A DNA stretch of 5,864 nucleotides from Solirubrobacterales bacterium (GCA_015655225.1 JAATFK010000273.1:1-5864); one strand, 5' to 3'. Shown: positions 1-5,864, counted from the stretch's first letter. Notes: generated from the letters alone by a model not told the origin. Translations and numbers: made by a program.

Positions 1-1546
1 GTGCGCGGCGGCGCTGGCGACGCTCTGGGTGCTGCTGGCGCCGCGGAGGGCCGACCTCGCGGCGCAGGTCTACCGCGTGCGGATGTTCGCCCGCGAGGGC
101 TTCTCGGTCGGGGACAACAACTGGTTCGGCGGGCCCTACCTGCTCGGCTACGGCCTCGTCTTCCCTGCGCTCGGCGCGGCCTTCGGGCCGGTGCTGATCG
201 GCGTCGCCTCGGTGCTCGCCTCCTCGCTGCTGTTCGCCCGGCTGATCGGGCCGGCCGCTCCCGGCCGCCGGCTCGCGACCTGCTGGTTCGCGTGCGCGGC
301 GGCCGGCGACCTCTTCATCGGGCGGCTGACGTTCGCGCTCGGCGTCGCCATCGCGCTCGCGTGCCTGCTGGCGGTCGCGCGCCGGCGCCCGGCGGTCGCG
401 GTCCTCTTCGGCCTGCTGTCGGCCGGCGCGAGCCCGGTCAGCGGGTTGCTGCTGGCCCTCGTCCTGGTCGCCTGGATGCCGCCGCTGTCGCGCCGCTGGC
501 GCGTCGCGGTGCTCGCCGCGCCGCCCGGCACGGCGCTCGCGCTGAGCCTCGCGTTCCCGGACGGCGGGACGCAGCCCTACGCGCTCGCGGCGGCGCTCGT
601 CGCGATCGCGATCACGCTCGTCGGCGCCGCCGTGCTGCCGCCGGCGCTGCGGGCGCTGCGCCGGGGCGCGCTGCTGTACGCCGGGGCGATCGCGCTGTCG
701 TTCTTGGTCCCGTCGCCGATGGGCAGCAACGTCGCCCGCCTCGGCGTGCTGGCGGCCGGGCCGGCGCTCGTCCTCGCGATGCGCCACCGGCCGTCGCGAC
801 CGCCGGCGCACGTCGCGCTCGCCGCGGTCGGCCTCGCCGTCGCGATCGTCGCGTGGCAGCTGTGGGCGCCGGTCAGCGAGGTCGTCAGAGCGGACGAGAG
901 CGACGCGACGACGGCCGCGTACTTCGCGCCGCTCGTCCGGGAGCTGGGGAGCCTGCCGGCCGGCCGCGTCGAGGTGGTCCCGACCTCGACCCGCTGGGAG
1001 TCGGTCTACGTCGCGCGCCACGACGCGCTCGCGCGCGGCTGGGAGACCCAGCTCGACCAGCGCTACGACGCGCTCTTCTACAAGCCGGCGCTCGACCCGG
1101 TCGCCTACCTCGGCTGGCTGCGGGAGCTGGCGGTCTCCTACGTCGCCGTCAGCGACGGTCCGAAGGAGCGCTGGGGCAGATCGGAGGCGCGCCTGCTGGC
1201 CGCCCCGCCGCCGGCGCTGCGGCTGATCTGGCACGACGCCCACTGGCGGCTGTACGCGGTCACCGGCACGCGGCCGCTCGTGAGCGGCGCGCGCCTGCTC
1301 TCGCTCACGACCGACACCGTCGCGATCGCCGCGAGCCATCCCGGGACGGTGACGATCCGGGTGCGCCACACGCCGTACTGGACGAGCAGCCCGGCCGCCT
1401 GCGTGACCGCGACGCCCTCCGGCTTCACCCGGCTGCGGGTCGTGCGCCCGGGGCGCTACACGCTGCGCGCCCGCTTCACCGCCGGCGCGCTGCTCGACCA
1501 GCAGCCGGAAGCGTGCGAGCCGGCCGCGCCGGCGCCGACGCGCTAG
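1..1546 (+). CDS. Polytopic membrane protein with C-terminal extracytoplasmic domain, possibly GT-C-like (5' partial)
   Basis: The reading frame starts at base 2 and runs 514 residues to TAG at 1544-1546. A GTG at 29 could be taken as a start, but the codons before it encode CAAALATLW, which continues a hydrophobic helix, so the gene most likely begins outside the window. Residues numbered from base 2: after the first helix comes a polar stretch with Asp18 (RRADLAAQVYR) and DNNWFGGPYLLGY at about 38-50. About eight hydrophobic segments follow, up to roughly residue 289. The last 225 or so residues are mostly soluble, with WESVYVA (332-338), ARGWETQLD, and a final beta-rich part with two cysteines (467, 505). 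An acidic residue in the first outer loop followed by many helices and an outer domain is the plan of GT-C glycosyltransferases; I infer that role only by layout. Related proteins in actinobacteria are usually called hypothetical membrane proteins. The coding frame is well supported, the function is not. Confidence 0.82.
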   Translation, partial: CAAALATLWVLLAPRRADLAAQVYRVRMFAREGFSVGDNNWFGGPYLLGYGLVFPALGAAFGPVLIGVASVLASSLLFARLIGPAAPGRRLATCWFACAAAGDLFIGRLTFALGVAIALACLLAVARRRPAVAVLFGLLSAGASPVSGLLLALVLVAWMPPLSRRWRVAVLAAPPGTALALSLAFPDGGTQPYALAAALVAIAITLVGAAVLPPALRALRRGALLYAGAIALSFLVPSPMGSNVARLGVLAAGPALVLAMRHRPSRPPAHVALAAVGLAVAIVAWQLWAPVSEVVRADESDATTAAYFAPLVRELGSLPAGRVEVVPTSTRWESVYVARHDALARGWETQLDQRYDALFYKPALDPVAYLGWLRELAVSYVAVSDGPKERWGRSEARLLAAPPPALRLIWHDAHWRLYAVTGTRPLVSGARLLSLTTDTVAIAASHPGTVTIRVRHTPYWTSSPAACVTATPSGFTRLRVVRPGRYTLRARFTAGALLDQQPEACEPAAPAPTR

Positions 1547-1549
1547 CGC
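1540..1549. other. Palindrome at overlapping convergent stop codons
   Basis: The ten bases GCGCTAGCGC form a perfect palindrome centred on CTAG. TAG at 1544-1546 ends the membrane protein on the plus strand, and TAG read from 1545 to 1543 ends the response regulator on the minus strand. The two genes therefore overlap by four bases and each has the same stop context. There is no spacer for a classical intrinsic terminator with a U tract; each transcript must end inside or beyond the opposite gene, or by Rho. Confidence 0.9.
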
Positions 1550-2241
1550 CCGCCGCTGCCTGGGCCGGAGAGCCCGTTCTCGTAGGCGAAGATCACGGCG
1601 TGGACGCGGTCGCGCAGCTCCAGCTTGCTCAGGACCCGCCCGACGTGCGTCTTGACCGTCGCCTCGGTCACGACGAGCCGCTCCGCGATCTCGGCGTTCG
1701 AGTGGCCGCCGGCGATCTCCAGCAGCACCTCGCGCTCGCGCTCGGTCAGCCGCTCGACGCGCTCGTCGGCGGCGAGGCGGTCCGCGCCGCGCGCTGCCGT
1801 CTCGTCGTCGTCCGGCAGCCGGTCGACGTAGGCGTCGAGCAGGCGCCGCGTCACGCTCGGCGCGACGACCGCGTCGCCGCTCGCGACCGCCCGGATCGCC
1901 GACAGCAGGTCGCTCGGCGGGACGTCCTTCAGGAGGAAGCCGCTCGCGCCGGAGCGCAGGCCGCTGAACGCGTAGGCGTCGAGGTCGAACGTCGTCAGGA
2001 TCAGGACGCGCGGCCCGTCGGGCGCCTGCGTGATCCGCCGCGTCGCCTCGATCCCGTCGATCCCGGGCATGCGGACGTCCATCAGCACGACGTCGGGCGC
2101 GAGCCGCGCGGCCAGCTCCATCGCCTCCTCCCCGTCGCCGGCCTCGCCGACGACCGTCATGTCGGCGTGCGCCTCGATCACCATCCGGAAGCCGAGGCGC
2201 AGCAGCGGCTGGTCGTCCACCAGCAGGACGCTCGTCGTCAT
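1543..2241 (-). CDS. NarL/FixJ-family response regulator with LuxR-type HTH
   Basis: DNA-binding response regulator of 232 residues, the expected length for the family. The receiver domain (about 4-120) has the acidic pair Asp9/Asp10, phospho-acceptor Asp55 in VVLMDVRMPGIDG, Thr83 in LILTTFD and Lys105 in FLLKDV, so all residues for phosphoryl transfer and switching are present. A 40-residue acidic linker (PDDDETAARGAD) leads to the LuxR C-terminal helix-turn-helix (about 164-225): LTEREREVL, then NAEIAERLVVTEATVKTHVGR, whose last part is the recognition helix. It should be phosphorylated by the kinase encoded just upstream; its ATG overlaps that gene's TGA (ATGA, 2238-2241), the usual sign of translational coupling. 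It is the last gene of the operon, and its stop codon overlaps that of the convergent membrane protein gene. The target genes are not known; the operon's own promoter is a reasonable guess. Confidence 0.97.
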   Translation of the reverse strand: MTTSVLLVDDQPLLRLGFRMVIEAHADMTVVGEAGDGEEAMELAARLAPDVVLMDVRMPGIDGIEATRRITQAPDGPRVLILTTFDLDAYAFSGLRSGASGFLLKDVPPSDLLSAIRAVASGDAVVAPSVTRRLLDAYVDRLPDDDETAARGADRLAADERVERLTEREREVLLEIAGGHSNAEIAERLVVTEATVKTHVGRVLSKLELRDRVHAVIFAYENGLSGPGSGGR

Positions 2242-3410
2242 GCCGGCGCGCTCTCGCGCGGGATCCGTAGGTGGGCCCGCACGCGCCAGCCGCCCTCCGG
2301 TCGTGGGCCGGCGTCGACCGCGCCGGCGTAGACGGCGGCGCGCTCGCGCATCCCGTCGAGCCCCTGGCCGCCGTCGCTCGTGCCGGTGGCGCCGGCGGCG
2401 GAGCCGGCCCCGCTGCCGGTGTCGGAGACGTCGAGCTCGACGCCGTCGCCGTCGCAGCGCAGCGCGATCGCCGCGGTCGCCCCCGGGCCGGCGTGCTTGA
2501 GCGAGTTCGTGAGCGCCTCCTGGATCAGGCGGAAGACGGTCAGCTGCGCCGCCGGCGGCAAACGCTCCGGCGAGCCGTCGACCGCGAGCGTGACCGGCAG
2601 GCCGGCGGCGCGCACCTGGTCGAGCAGCTCCGGCACGTCGTCGGCGCCGGGCTGGGGCGCGCGCTGGGCGTCGCCGTCGTCGCGCAGCACGCCGAGCAGC
2701 CGCCGCATGTCGGCGAGCGCCTGGCGGCCGGTCGCCGCCGAGAGCTCCATCGCGTGCGTCGCCCGCGCCGGGTCGGCGCGCACGGCGAAGGCGGCGCCGT
2801 CCGCCAGCGCCGTCATGACCGAGAGGTTGTGCGCGACGATGTCGTGCATCTCCCGCGCGATCCGGGCGCGCTCGCCGGCCGCCGCGATCTGGCCCTGCTG
2901 GTCGCGCTCGTACTCGAGCCGCGCGGCGCGCTCCTCCAGCGACCGCAGGTAGGCGCGGCGGATCTGCACGCCGCGCCCGAGCGCCGCGGCCGCGATCACC
3001 ATGCTGGTGAGGAAGACCGCGCCCGCGAGCGGATCGGTCCCGCCCCAGCGCACGACCGCCAGCCCGACGCCGACCTCCAGCGTCGCCGCCGCGACGAGCG
3101 CGCGCCCCGGCGACTCGTTCGCCGCGACCGTGTAGAGCGCGACCAGCAGCGCCAGCGGCGCCAGGGTCGGCGCTCCGACCAGCCAGACGACGAACGCCAC
3201 CGGCACGGTCGCGGCGAAGACCGCGAGCGGGGCCTGGCGGCGGCCCAGCAGCGGGAGCGTCAGCAGCCCTGCCAGCAGCCAGTCGTACCAGTGGACCCCC
3301 TGGTTCACGAGGCTGGGGGTCGAGATCCCGAGCAGCCCGAGCACCAGCGCGACGTCGACCGCCACCGGGTGGCGGTCGATCAGCGTCCGCAGGTGGCCCT
3401 CGGTGCGCAT
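2238..3410 (-). CDS. NarL-family sensor histidine kinase, intramembrane sensing type
   Basis: Two-component sensor kinase of 390 residues. The N-terminus (about 17-146) holds five or six hydrophobic segments joined by short loops, with no extracellular domain; the longest outer loop seems to be only about a dozen residues. A charged helix (147-180, RRAYLRSLEERAARLEYERD) links to the HisKA_3 dimerisation domain, with the phospho-accepting His189 in EMHDIVAHNLSVM. The HATPase domain (about 285-385) shows the N box (EALTNSLKHAG, Asn302), Asp330 in DVSDTGSG, and GGQGLDGMRERA as the G2-like box. The ATP lid between them is a Gly/Ala/Ser/Thr-rich stretch. The start ATG at 3410 lies 16 bases after the permease stop; the upstream sequence is G-rich but has no clear Shine-Dalgarno. 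The gene overlaps the response regulator by four bases, which marks the two as a cognate pair. The missing sensor domain and linkage to an ABC exporter suggest stimulus sensing in the membrane or through the transporter (inference). Confidence 0.96.
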   Translation of the reverse strand: MRTEGHLRTLIDRHPVAVDVALVLGLLGISTPSLVNQGVHWYDWLLAGLLTLPLLGRRQAPLAVFAATVPVAFVVWLVGAPTLAPLALLVALYTVAANESPGRALVAAATLEVGVGLAVVRWGGTDPLAGAVFLTSMVIAAAALGRGVQIRRAYLRSLEERAARLEYERDQQGQIAAAGERARIAREMHDIVAHNLSVMTALADGAAFAVRADPARATHAMELSAATGRQALADMRRLLGVLRDDGDAQRAPQPGADDVPELLDQVRAAGLPVTLAVDGSPERLPPAAQLTVFRLIQEALTNSLKHAGPGATAAIALRCDGDGVELDVSDTGSGAGSAAGATGTSDGGQGLDGMRERAAVYAGAVDAGPRPEGGWRVRAHLRIPRESAPA

Positions 3411-3426
3411 CCCCAGCCGCCCGGCG

Positions 3427-4272
3427 TCACACGTCGCGACGGACGAACAGCCACCCGGCGGCGGCGACCGCGACGATCGTGTAGCCGCAGAACAGCGCGA
3501 ACCCGCCCCAGGGCGAGAACATGTGGGCGTCCGGGACGGCCTGCGTGATCCCCGTGCCGGCGCTCGACGGCAGGTACGGGTTGATCGCGTTGCCGATGCT
3601 GTTGGGCAGGATCGCCGCGATCCCGGGAACCACGAACAGGAGCGCGACGAACGCCGAGATCCCGCCCGCCGAGCTGCGCACGAGCGAGCCGATCGCGATG
3701 CAGAGGATCCCCAGCACCGTCACGTACAGCGCCGTGCCGACGACCGCGCGCAGCGCGTGCGGGGAGCTGAGCGAGGCGTGGATGTGATCGCTCAGGATCG
3801 CCTGCGACGCGAGGAACGCGACGAAGGAGGAGACGATCATCAGGACGAAGGTGACGGCCGCGAAGACGCCGATCTTCCCCAACAGCACGGGCAGGCGTCT
3901 CGGAACCGCCATCACGCTCGAGCTGATCATGCCGGTCGTGTACTCGCCGCTGATGATCAGCACGCCGAGCACGCCGATCGCGAGCTGGGCGATGTTGACG
4001 CCGCCGAGACTGTTGTCGATCGGCGTGAACGTCGCTCTGTCGTGGAGCGAGAGGTGATCCCAGCGGCTGTTCTGGATCGCGGCGATCAGCACGCCCAGGC
4101 CGGCCATCGAGATCACGGCGGCGAGCAGCGACCAGCGCGTCGAGCGCAGCGTCCACAGCTTGGTCCACTCGGAGCGCAGGACGTGCGCCTGCGTGACGCG
4201 GCCCTTCGGGCTCGCCCGGACGCGGGCGGGCGCCGGCACGGGTGCGGGGGTTCCAGCGGCGGTGGCGCTCAT
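3427..4272 (-). CDS. ABC-2 type transporter permease subunit
   Basis: Integral membrane subunit of an ABC-2 exporter, 281 residues. The N-terminus is an Ala/Pro-rich cytoplasmic tail (1-28), followed by the amphipathic SEWTKLWTLRSTRWSLL region (34-50) that is typical of actinobacterial permeases of this class. Six membrane segments can be read at about 47-66, 93-108, 130-158, 174-198, 203-222 and 256-276, with ISGEYTTGMISSSVMAVPRR (107-126) between the second and third; that ExxxG(M/T)I motif is common in the family and lies where coupling with the ATPase is expected. The ATG overlaps the stop of the ATPase gene (ATGA, 4269-4272) and is preceded by a good GGGAG ribosome binding site at 7 bases, so the start is well supported. 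Partner: the ATPase encoded immediately upstream, probably as an A2B2 complex. The substrate cannot be told; relatives are annotated as drug, antibiotic-peptide or unknown exporters. Confidence 0.95.
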   Translation of the reverse strand: MSATAAGTPAPVPAPARVRASPKGRVTQAHVLRSEWTKLWTLRSTRWSLLAAVISMAGLGVLIAAIQNSRWDHLSLHDRATFTPIDNSLGGVNIAQLAIGVLGVLIISGEYTTGMISSSVMAVPRRLPVLLGKIGVFAAVTFVLMIVSSFVAFLASQAILSDHIHASLSSPHALRAVVGTALYVTVLGILCIAIGSLVRSSAGGISAFVALLFVVPGIAAILPNSIGNAINPYLPSSAGTGITQAVPDAHMFSPWGGFALFCGYTIVAVAAAGWLFVRRDV

Positions 4273-5222
4273 GCGTTCGCTCCCAGCTCGGTGACGGGCG
4301 CGTCGGCCGGAGCCTCCGCGCTGGCGTGGTACTCGACCGCGTCGTGGGTGAGGCTCATGAACGCGTCCTCCAGGGAGGCCTGCAGCGGCGTCAGCTCGTA
4401 GAGCACGATGCGGTTCGCGGTCGCGGCCTCGCCGATCTGCTCGGAGGTGAGGCCGCGCACCTCCAGCGCGCCGTGCTCGACGCTTCTGATCTCGACGCCC
4501 TCGCCGGCGAGCGCGTCGACGAGCGCCTGCCCCTGCGGCGAGCGCACGCGCACCGGCGCGCCGGTCGAGGCGCCGCTGACGAACTCCTCCACGGTCGTGT
4601 CGGCGATCAGCCGGCCTCTGCCGACGACGACGAGGTGCTCGGCGGTCTGCGCCATCTCGCTCATCAGGTGGGAGGAGAGGAAGACCGTGCGGCCCTCGGC
4701 GGCGAGCCGCTTCAGCAGCTCGCGGATCCAGCGGATCCCCTCCGGGTCGAGGCCGTTGACCGGCTCGTCGAGGATCACCGTCTCGGGGTCGCCGATCAGG
4801 GCGGCGGCGATGCCGAGCCGCTGGCCCATGCCGAGCGAGAACGACTTGACGCGTCTTCTCGCGACCGCGCCGAGGCCGACCAGCTCGATCACCTCGTCGA
4901 CGCGCGAGCGCGGCAGGCCGTGCGTCTGCGCGAGCGCCAGCAGGTGGTTGTAGCCCGAGCGGCCGGTGTGGATCGCGCGCGCCTCCAGCATCGCGCCGAC
5001 CTCGTTCAGCGGCGCGTCGAAGTCGCGGTACGCCTTGCCGTTGATCGTCACCGAGCCGGACGTCGGTGCGTCGAGGCCCAGGATCAGGCGCATCGTGGTC
5101 GACTTGCCGGCGCCGTTGGGGCCGAGGAAGCCGGTCACGATTCCGGGCGGGACGTCGAAGCTGAGGTCGTCGACGGCGACCTTCGCGCCATAGCGTTTCG
5201 TCACGTTGCGGACTTGGATCAT
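4269..5222 (-). CDS. ABC transporter ATP-binding protein (ABC-2 / BcrA-like class)
   Basis: Nucleotide-binding subunit of 317 residues that powers the adjacent permease. It starts MIQVRNVTKRYGAKVAVDDLSF, the normal first strand of the fold. Walker A is GPNGAGKST (34-42, Lys40); the signature is SLGMGQR (129-135), a regular variant of LSGGQ; Walker B is TVILDEPVNGLDP with Asp152 and Glu153; the switch His185 lies in FLSSH. At the Q-loop position I read GAMLEARA, with Glu80 where glutamine is usual, a change seen in BcrA-like ATPases. After residue 220 comes a C-terminal extension of about 95 residues, as usual in ABC-2 ATPases of this class. The frame is open to an ATG at 5354, which would add 44 residues (361 in all), but those residues resemble no ABC domain and include the promoter; 5222 is therefore preferred. 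The tandem AGA-AGA codons at 4854-4859 are unusual for such GC content. First gene of the operon. Confidence 0.95.
   Translation of the reverse strand: MIQVRNVTKRYGAKVAVDDLSFDVPPGIVTGFLGPNGAGKSTTMRLILGLDAPTSGSVTINGKAYRDFDAPLNEVGAMLEARAIHTGRSGYNHLLALAQTHGLPRSRVDEVIELVGLGAVARRRVKSFSLGMGQRLGIAAALIGDPETVILDEPVNGLDPEGIRWIRELLKRLAAEGRTVFLSSHLMSEMAQTAEHLVVVGRGRLIADTTVEEFVSGASTGAPVRVRSPQGQALVDALAGEGVEIRSVEHGALEVRGLTSEQIGEAATANRIVLYELTPLQASLEDAFMSLTHDAVEYHASAEAPADAPVTELGANA
4280..4284 (-). promoter_or_regulatory. Ribosome binding site of the permease gene
   Basis: GGGAG on the minus strand ends 7 bases before the permease ATG (4272). It lies within the last codons of the ATPase gene (Leu-Gly-Ala) and is the best Shine-Dalgarno sequence in the operon. 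It fixes the permease start and shows that this ATG, though overlapping the upstream stop, can also recruit ribosomes itself. Confidence 0.6.
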
Positions 5223-5229
5223 AGTCACA

Positions 5230-5258
5230 ACGCTACGGACCCCGGCCGCCTCCCACAA
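5230..5258 (-). promoter_or_regulatory. Candidate promoter of the ABC/two-component operon (leaderless)
   Basis: On the minus strand a -35-like TTGTGG (5253-5258) is followed after exactly 17 bases by a -10-like TAGCGT (5230-5235), which fits TANNNT. Seven bases later comes the ATG of the ATPase (5222). This spacing puts the transcription start at or next to the A of ATG, the arrangement of leaderless mRNAs that are common in actinobacteria. The absence of any ribosome binding site before this ATG agrees. The -35 matches TTGACA in three positions only. Transcription start has not been measured; this is read by eye. Confidence 0.55.
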
Positions 5259-5270
5259 CGACCACGCGAA

Positions 5271-5303
5271 TGATCCTGGCCATCCGTCGATCAGCCGATG
5301 GTC
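5271..5303. promoter_or_regulatory. Interleaved inverted repeats upstream of the operon promoter, possible operator
   Basis: Two imperfect dyads overlap here: TGATC (5271-5275) with GATCA (5289-5293), separated by 13 bases, and GGCCATC (5278-5284) with GATGGTC (5297-5303), separated by 12 bases and with one G-T position. The centres lie about 60 to 68 bases upstream of the predicted transcription start of the ABC operon, where an activator such as the encoded NarL-type regulator could bind. Short dyads arise by chance, so this is only a candidate. Confidence 0.2.
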
Positions 5304-5445
5304 GTACGCCGCCGGTCGCAGCCCCACCGAAATATCACTAACGCTGTTCGCCACGCCTGCCGATACCCCCTACCAGGCAACGGCAATGGTCGCCTTCCGC
5401 CGCGCCGCATCGATCCGGCCGTACGCCGGGATAGCGAGCAACTCC

Positions 5446-5864
5446 ATGAGACGCACACGACATCACGACGACGCTGACGCGTCGAGCATGACGACGCCCA
5501 AGCGGCAGTGGGGCAGCGACAGACGGCCCGCGCTCCCGGTCGTCGCCCCGGTCGCCTCCGAGGGCACGATGCGGATCGGCCAGCTCGCGATCGTCATCAC
5601 GGTCGTCGGCTGGGCGCTGTTCCTCGTCGTGACGCTCTCGCGCACCTCGATCACCGGCGGGCACGACCAGCCCTCGCTCGGCCTCGCGACGATCGGCTAC
5701 CTCGTGATCATGACGCTGCTGGCGTGCTCCGCGCTCGCGTACCTGACCACGCGCCTGGGCTATTACTCGCGGACGCGCGGCCACCGTCGCGCGACCCGCG
5801 CGGAGCTGAGCCAGCCGTTCGAGCGCTCGGCGCCGTCCCTCACCGTCCTGATCCCCTCCTACCA
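5446..5864 (+). CDS. Membrane-anchored family 2 glycosyltransferase (3' partial)
   Basis: The open frame from ATG 5446 reaches the window end without a stop: 139 full residues. A basic, His/Asp-rich N-terminal tail (1-43) is followed by two membrane helices at about 44-66 (GQLAIVITVVGWALFLVVTL) and 79-101 (ATIGYLVIMTLLACSALAYL). A basic cytoplasmic stretch (RTRGHRRATRAEL) leads to SLTVLIPSY (131-139). That last piece is the typical first beta strand of a GT-A fold family 2 glycosyltransferase, which binds the nucleotide-sugar. The window ends before the DXD motif, so activity and substrate are unknown; cellulose-synthase-like or other envelope glycan synthesis is likely. The start is uncertain: no good Shine-Dalgarno precedes 5446, in-frame ATGs at 5488 and 5569 would shorten it, and ATG 5386 (AGG 8 bases upstream) would add 20 residues. 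It is transcribed away from the ABC operon. Confidence 0.85.
   Translation, partial: MRRTRHHDDADASSMTTPKRQWGSDRRPALPVVAPVASEGTMRIGQLAIVITVVGWALFLVVTLSRTSITGGHDQPSLGLATIGYLVIMTLLACSALAYLTTRLGYYSRTRGHRRATRAELSQPFERSAPSLTVLIPSY

Larger units (their letters stand above)
5223..5445. other. Divergent intergenic region between ABC operon and glycosyltransferase gene
   Basis: These 223 bases separate the two divergent genes and are locally less GC-rich than the genes, notably the AT-containing patch around 5328-5340. The left part holds the predicted operon promoter and the candidate operator dyads. For the glycosyltransferase I find no convincing promoter: no TANNNT with a fitting -35 stands before ATG 5446. 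A small dyad, CCGGC (5415-5419) and GCCGG (5425-5429) with a 5-base loop, lies 16 bases before that ATG and might form a hairpin in the leader, but such dyads are frequent at this GC content. A second weak one is GCCTG (5355-5359) with CAGGC (5374-5378). Confidence 0.6.

Noticed and set aside
1531..1575. GC-rich hairpins near the convergent stops (GGCGC/GCGCC and GGGC/GCCC) as an intrinsic terminator
   Set aside because: Stems of four to five pairs without a T tract on either strand; such dyads are expected by chance at this GC content.
1..2331. 776-residue plus-strand open frame spanning the first membrane gene and the regulator
   Set aside because: Extreme Arg/Ala/Gly composition and no domain; it is an out-of-frame shadow over two genes with clear products in other frames, a common artefact at this GC content.
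4854..4859. AGA arginine codons, including a tandem pair, as a sign of horizontal transfer of the ABC genes
   Set aside because: In-frame AGA also occurs in the membrane protein (887, 1178) and the glycosyltransferase (5449, 5521), so it looks like normal usage of this genome.
2271..5273. Long plus-strand frames antisense to the kinase, permease and ATPase genes (2271-3548, 3403-4401, 4242-5273)
   Set aside because: Arg/His/Asp-rich translations without any motif, while the minus strand carries full domain signatures; GC-rich codons leave the opposite strand free of stops.
5223..5354. N-terminal extension of the ATPase to an ATG at 5354
   Set aside because: The 44 added residues have no ABC character, the standard fold starts at MIQVRNVTKRYG, and the best promoter lies inside the extension.
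5361..5378. GATACCCCCTACC resembling half of a copper-repressor (CsoR) operator
   Set aside because: The matching G-rich half is missing and no CsoR-like or copper gene is in the window.
5338..5784. 148-residue minus-strand open frame over the glycosyltransferase
   Set aside because: Arg/Asp/Glu-rich shadow; the plus frame shows two membrane helices and the GT2 strand.
1..5864. tRNA, rRNA, CRISPR, insertion sequences, attachment sites
   Set aside because: No regular direct repeats, transposase motifs, cloverleaf sequences or rRNA-like stretches were seen on either strand.

Overview
The window is very GC-rich with strong G/C preference at third codon positions. The gene types (ABC-2 transporter, NarL-type two-component system, large polytopic membrane proteins, a membrane-anchored GT2 enzyme) suggest a high-GC actinobacterium. 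Regular AGA arginine codons beside the expected CGC/CGG hint at the Thermoleophilia (Conexibacter/Solirubrobacter-like), but that placement is an inference from style, not from a marker gene.

Layout. (1) Bases 1-1546, plus strand: the 3' part of a large polytopic membrane protein with a C-terminal extracytoplasmic portion, probably GT-C-like. Its start lies outside the window. (2) Bases 1543-5222, minus strand: a compact four-gene operon read right to left. It encodes an ABC-2 type ATPase, its membrane permease, a NarL-family sensor histidine kinase with a purely intramembrane N-terminus, and a NarL/LuxR response regulator. Two of the three junctions are ATGA overlaps and the third is a 16-base gap, so the genes are almost certainly co-transcribed and in part translationally coupled. 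A -35/-10 pair sits directly before the ATPase ATG and would give a leaderless mRNA. (3) Bases 5223-5445: a divergent intergenic region. (4) Bases 5446-5864, plus strand: the 5' part of a membrane-anchored family 2 glycosyltransferase, cut by the window edge just as its catalytic domain begins.

How the genes work together. The kinase has no sizeable extracellular sensor domain. It probably senses within the membrane, or reads the activity of the co-encoded transporter, and phosphorylates the response regulator, which may control the transporter operon or other envelope genes. The substrate (drug, peptide or lipid) cannot be told from the sequence. The flanking genes look like cell-surface glycan functions but are in opposite orientation and separate transcription units.

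I see no tRNA, rRNA, CRISPR array, insertion sequence or phage element. Nothing here makes a convincing case for a wholly new system. The points most worth checking are the leaderless promoter, the unclassified membrane protein family, the sensor-less kinase tied to an exporter, and the convergent genes that share a CTAG stop.
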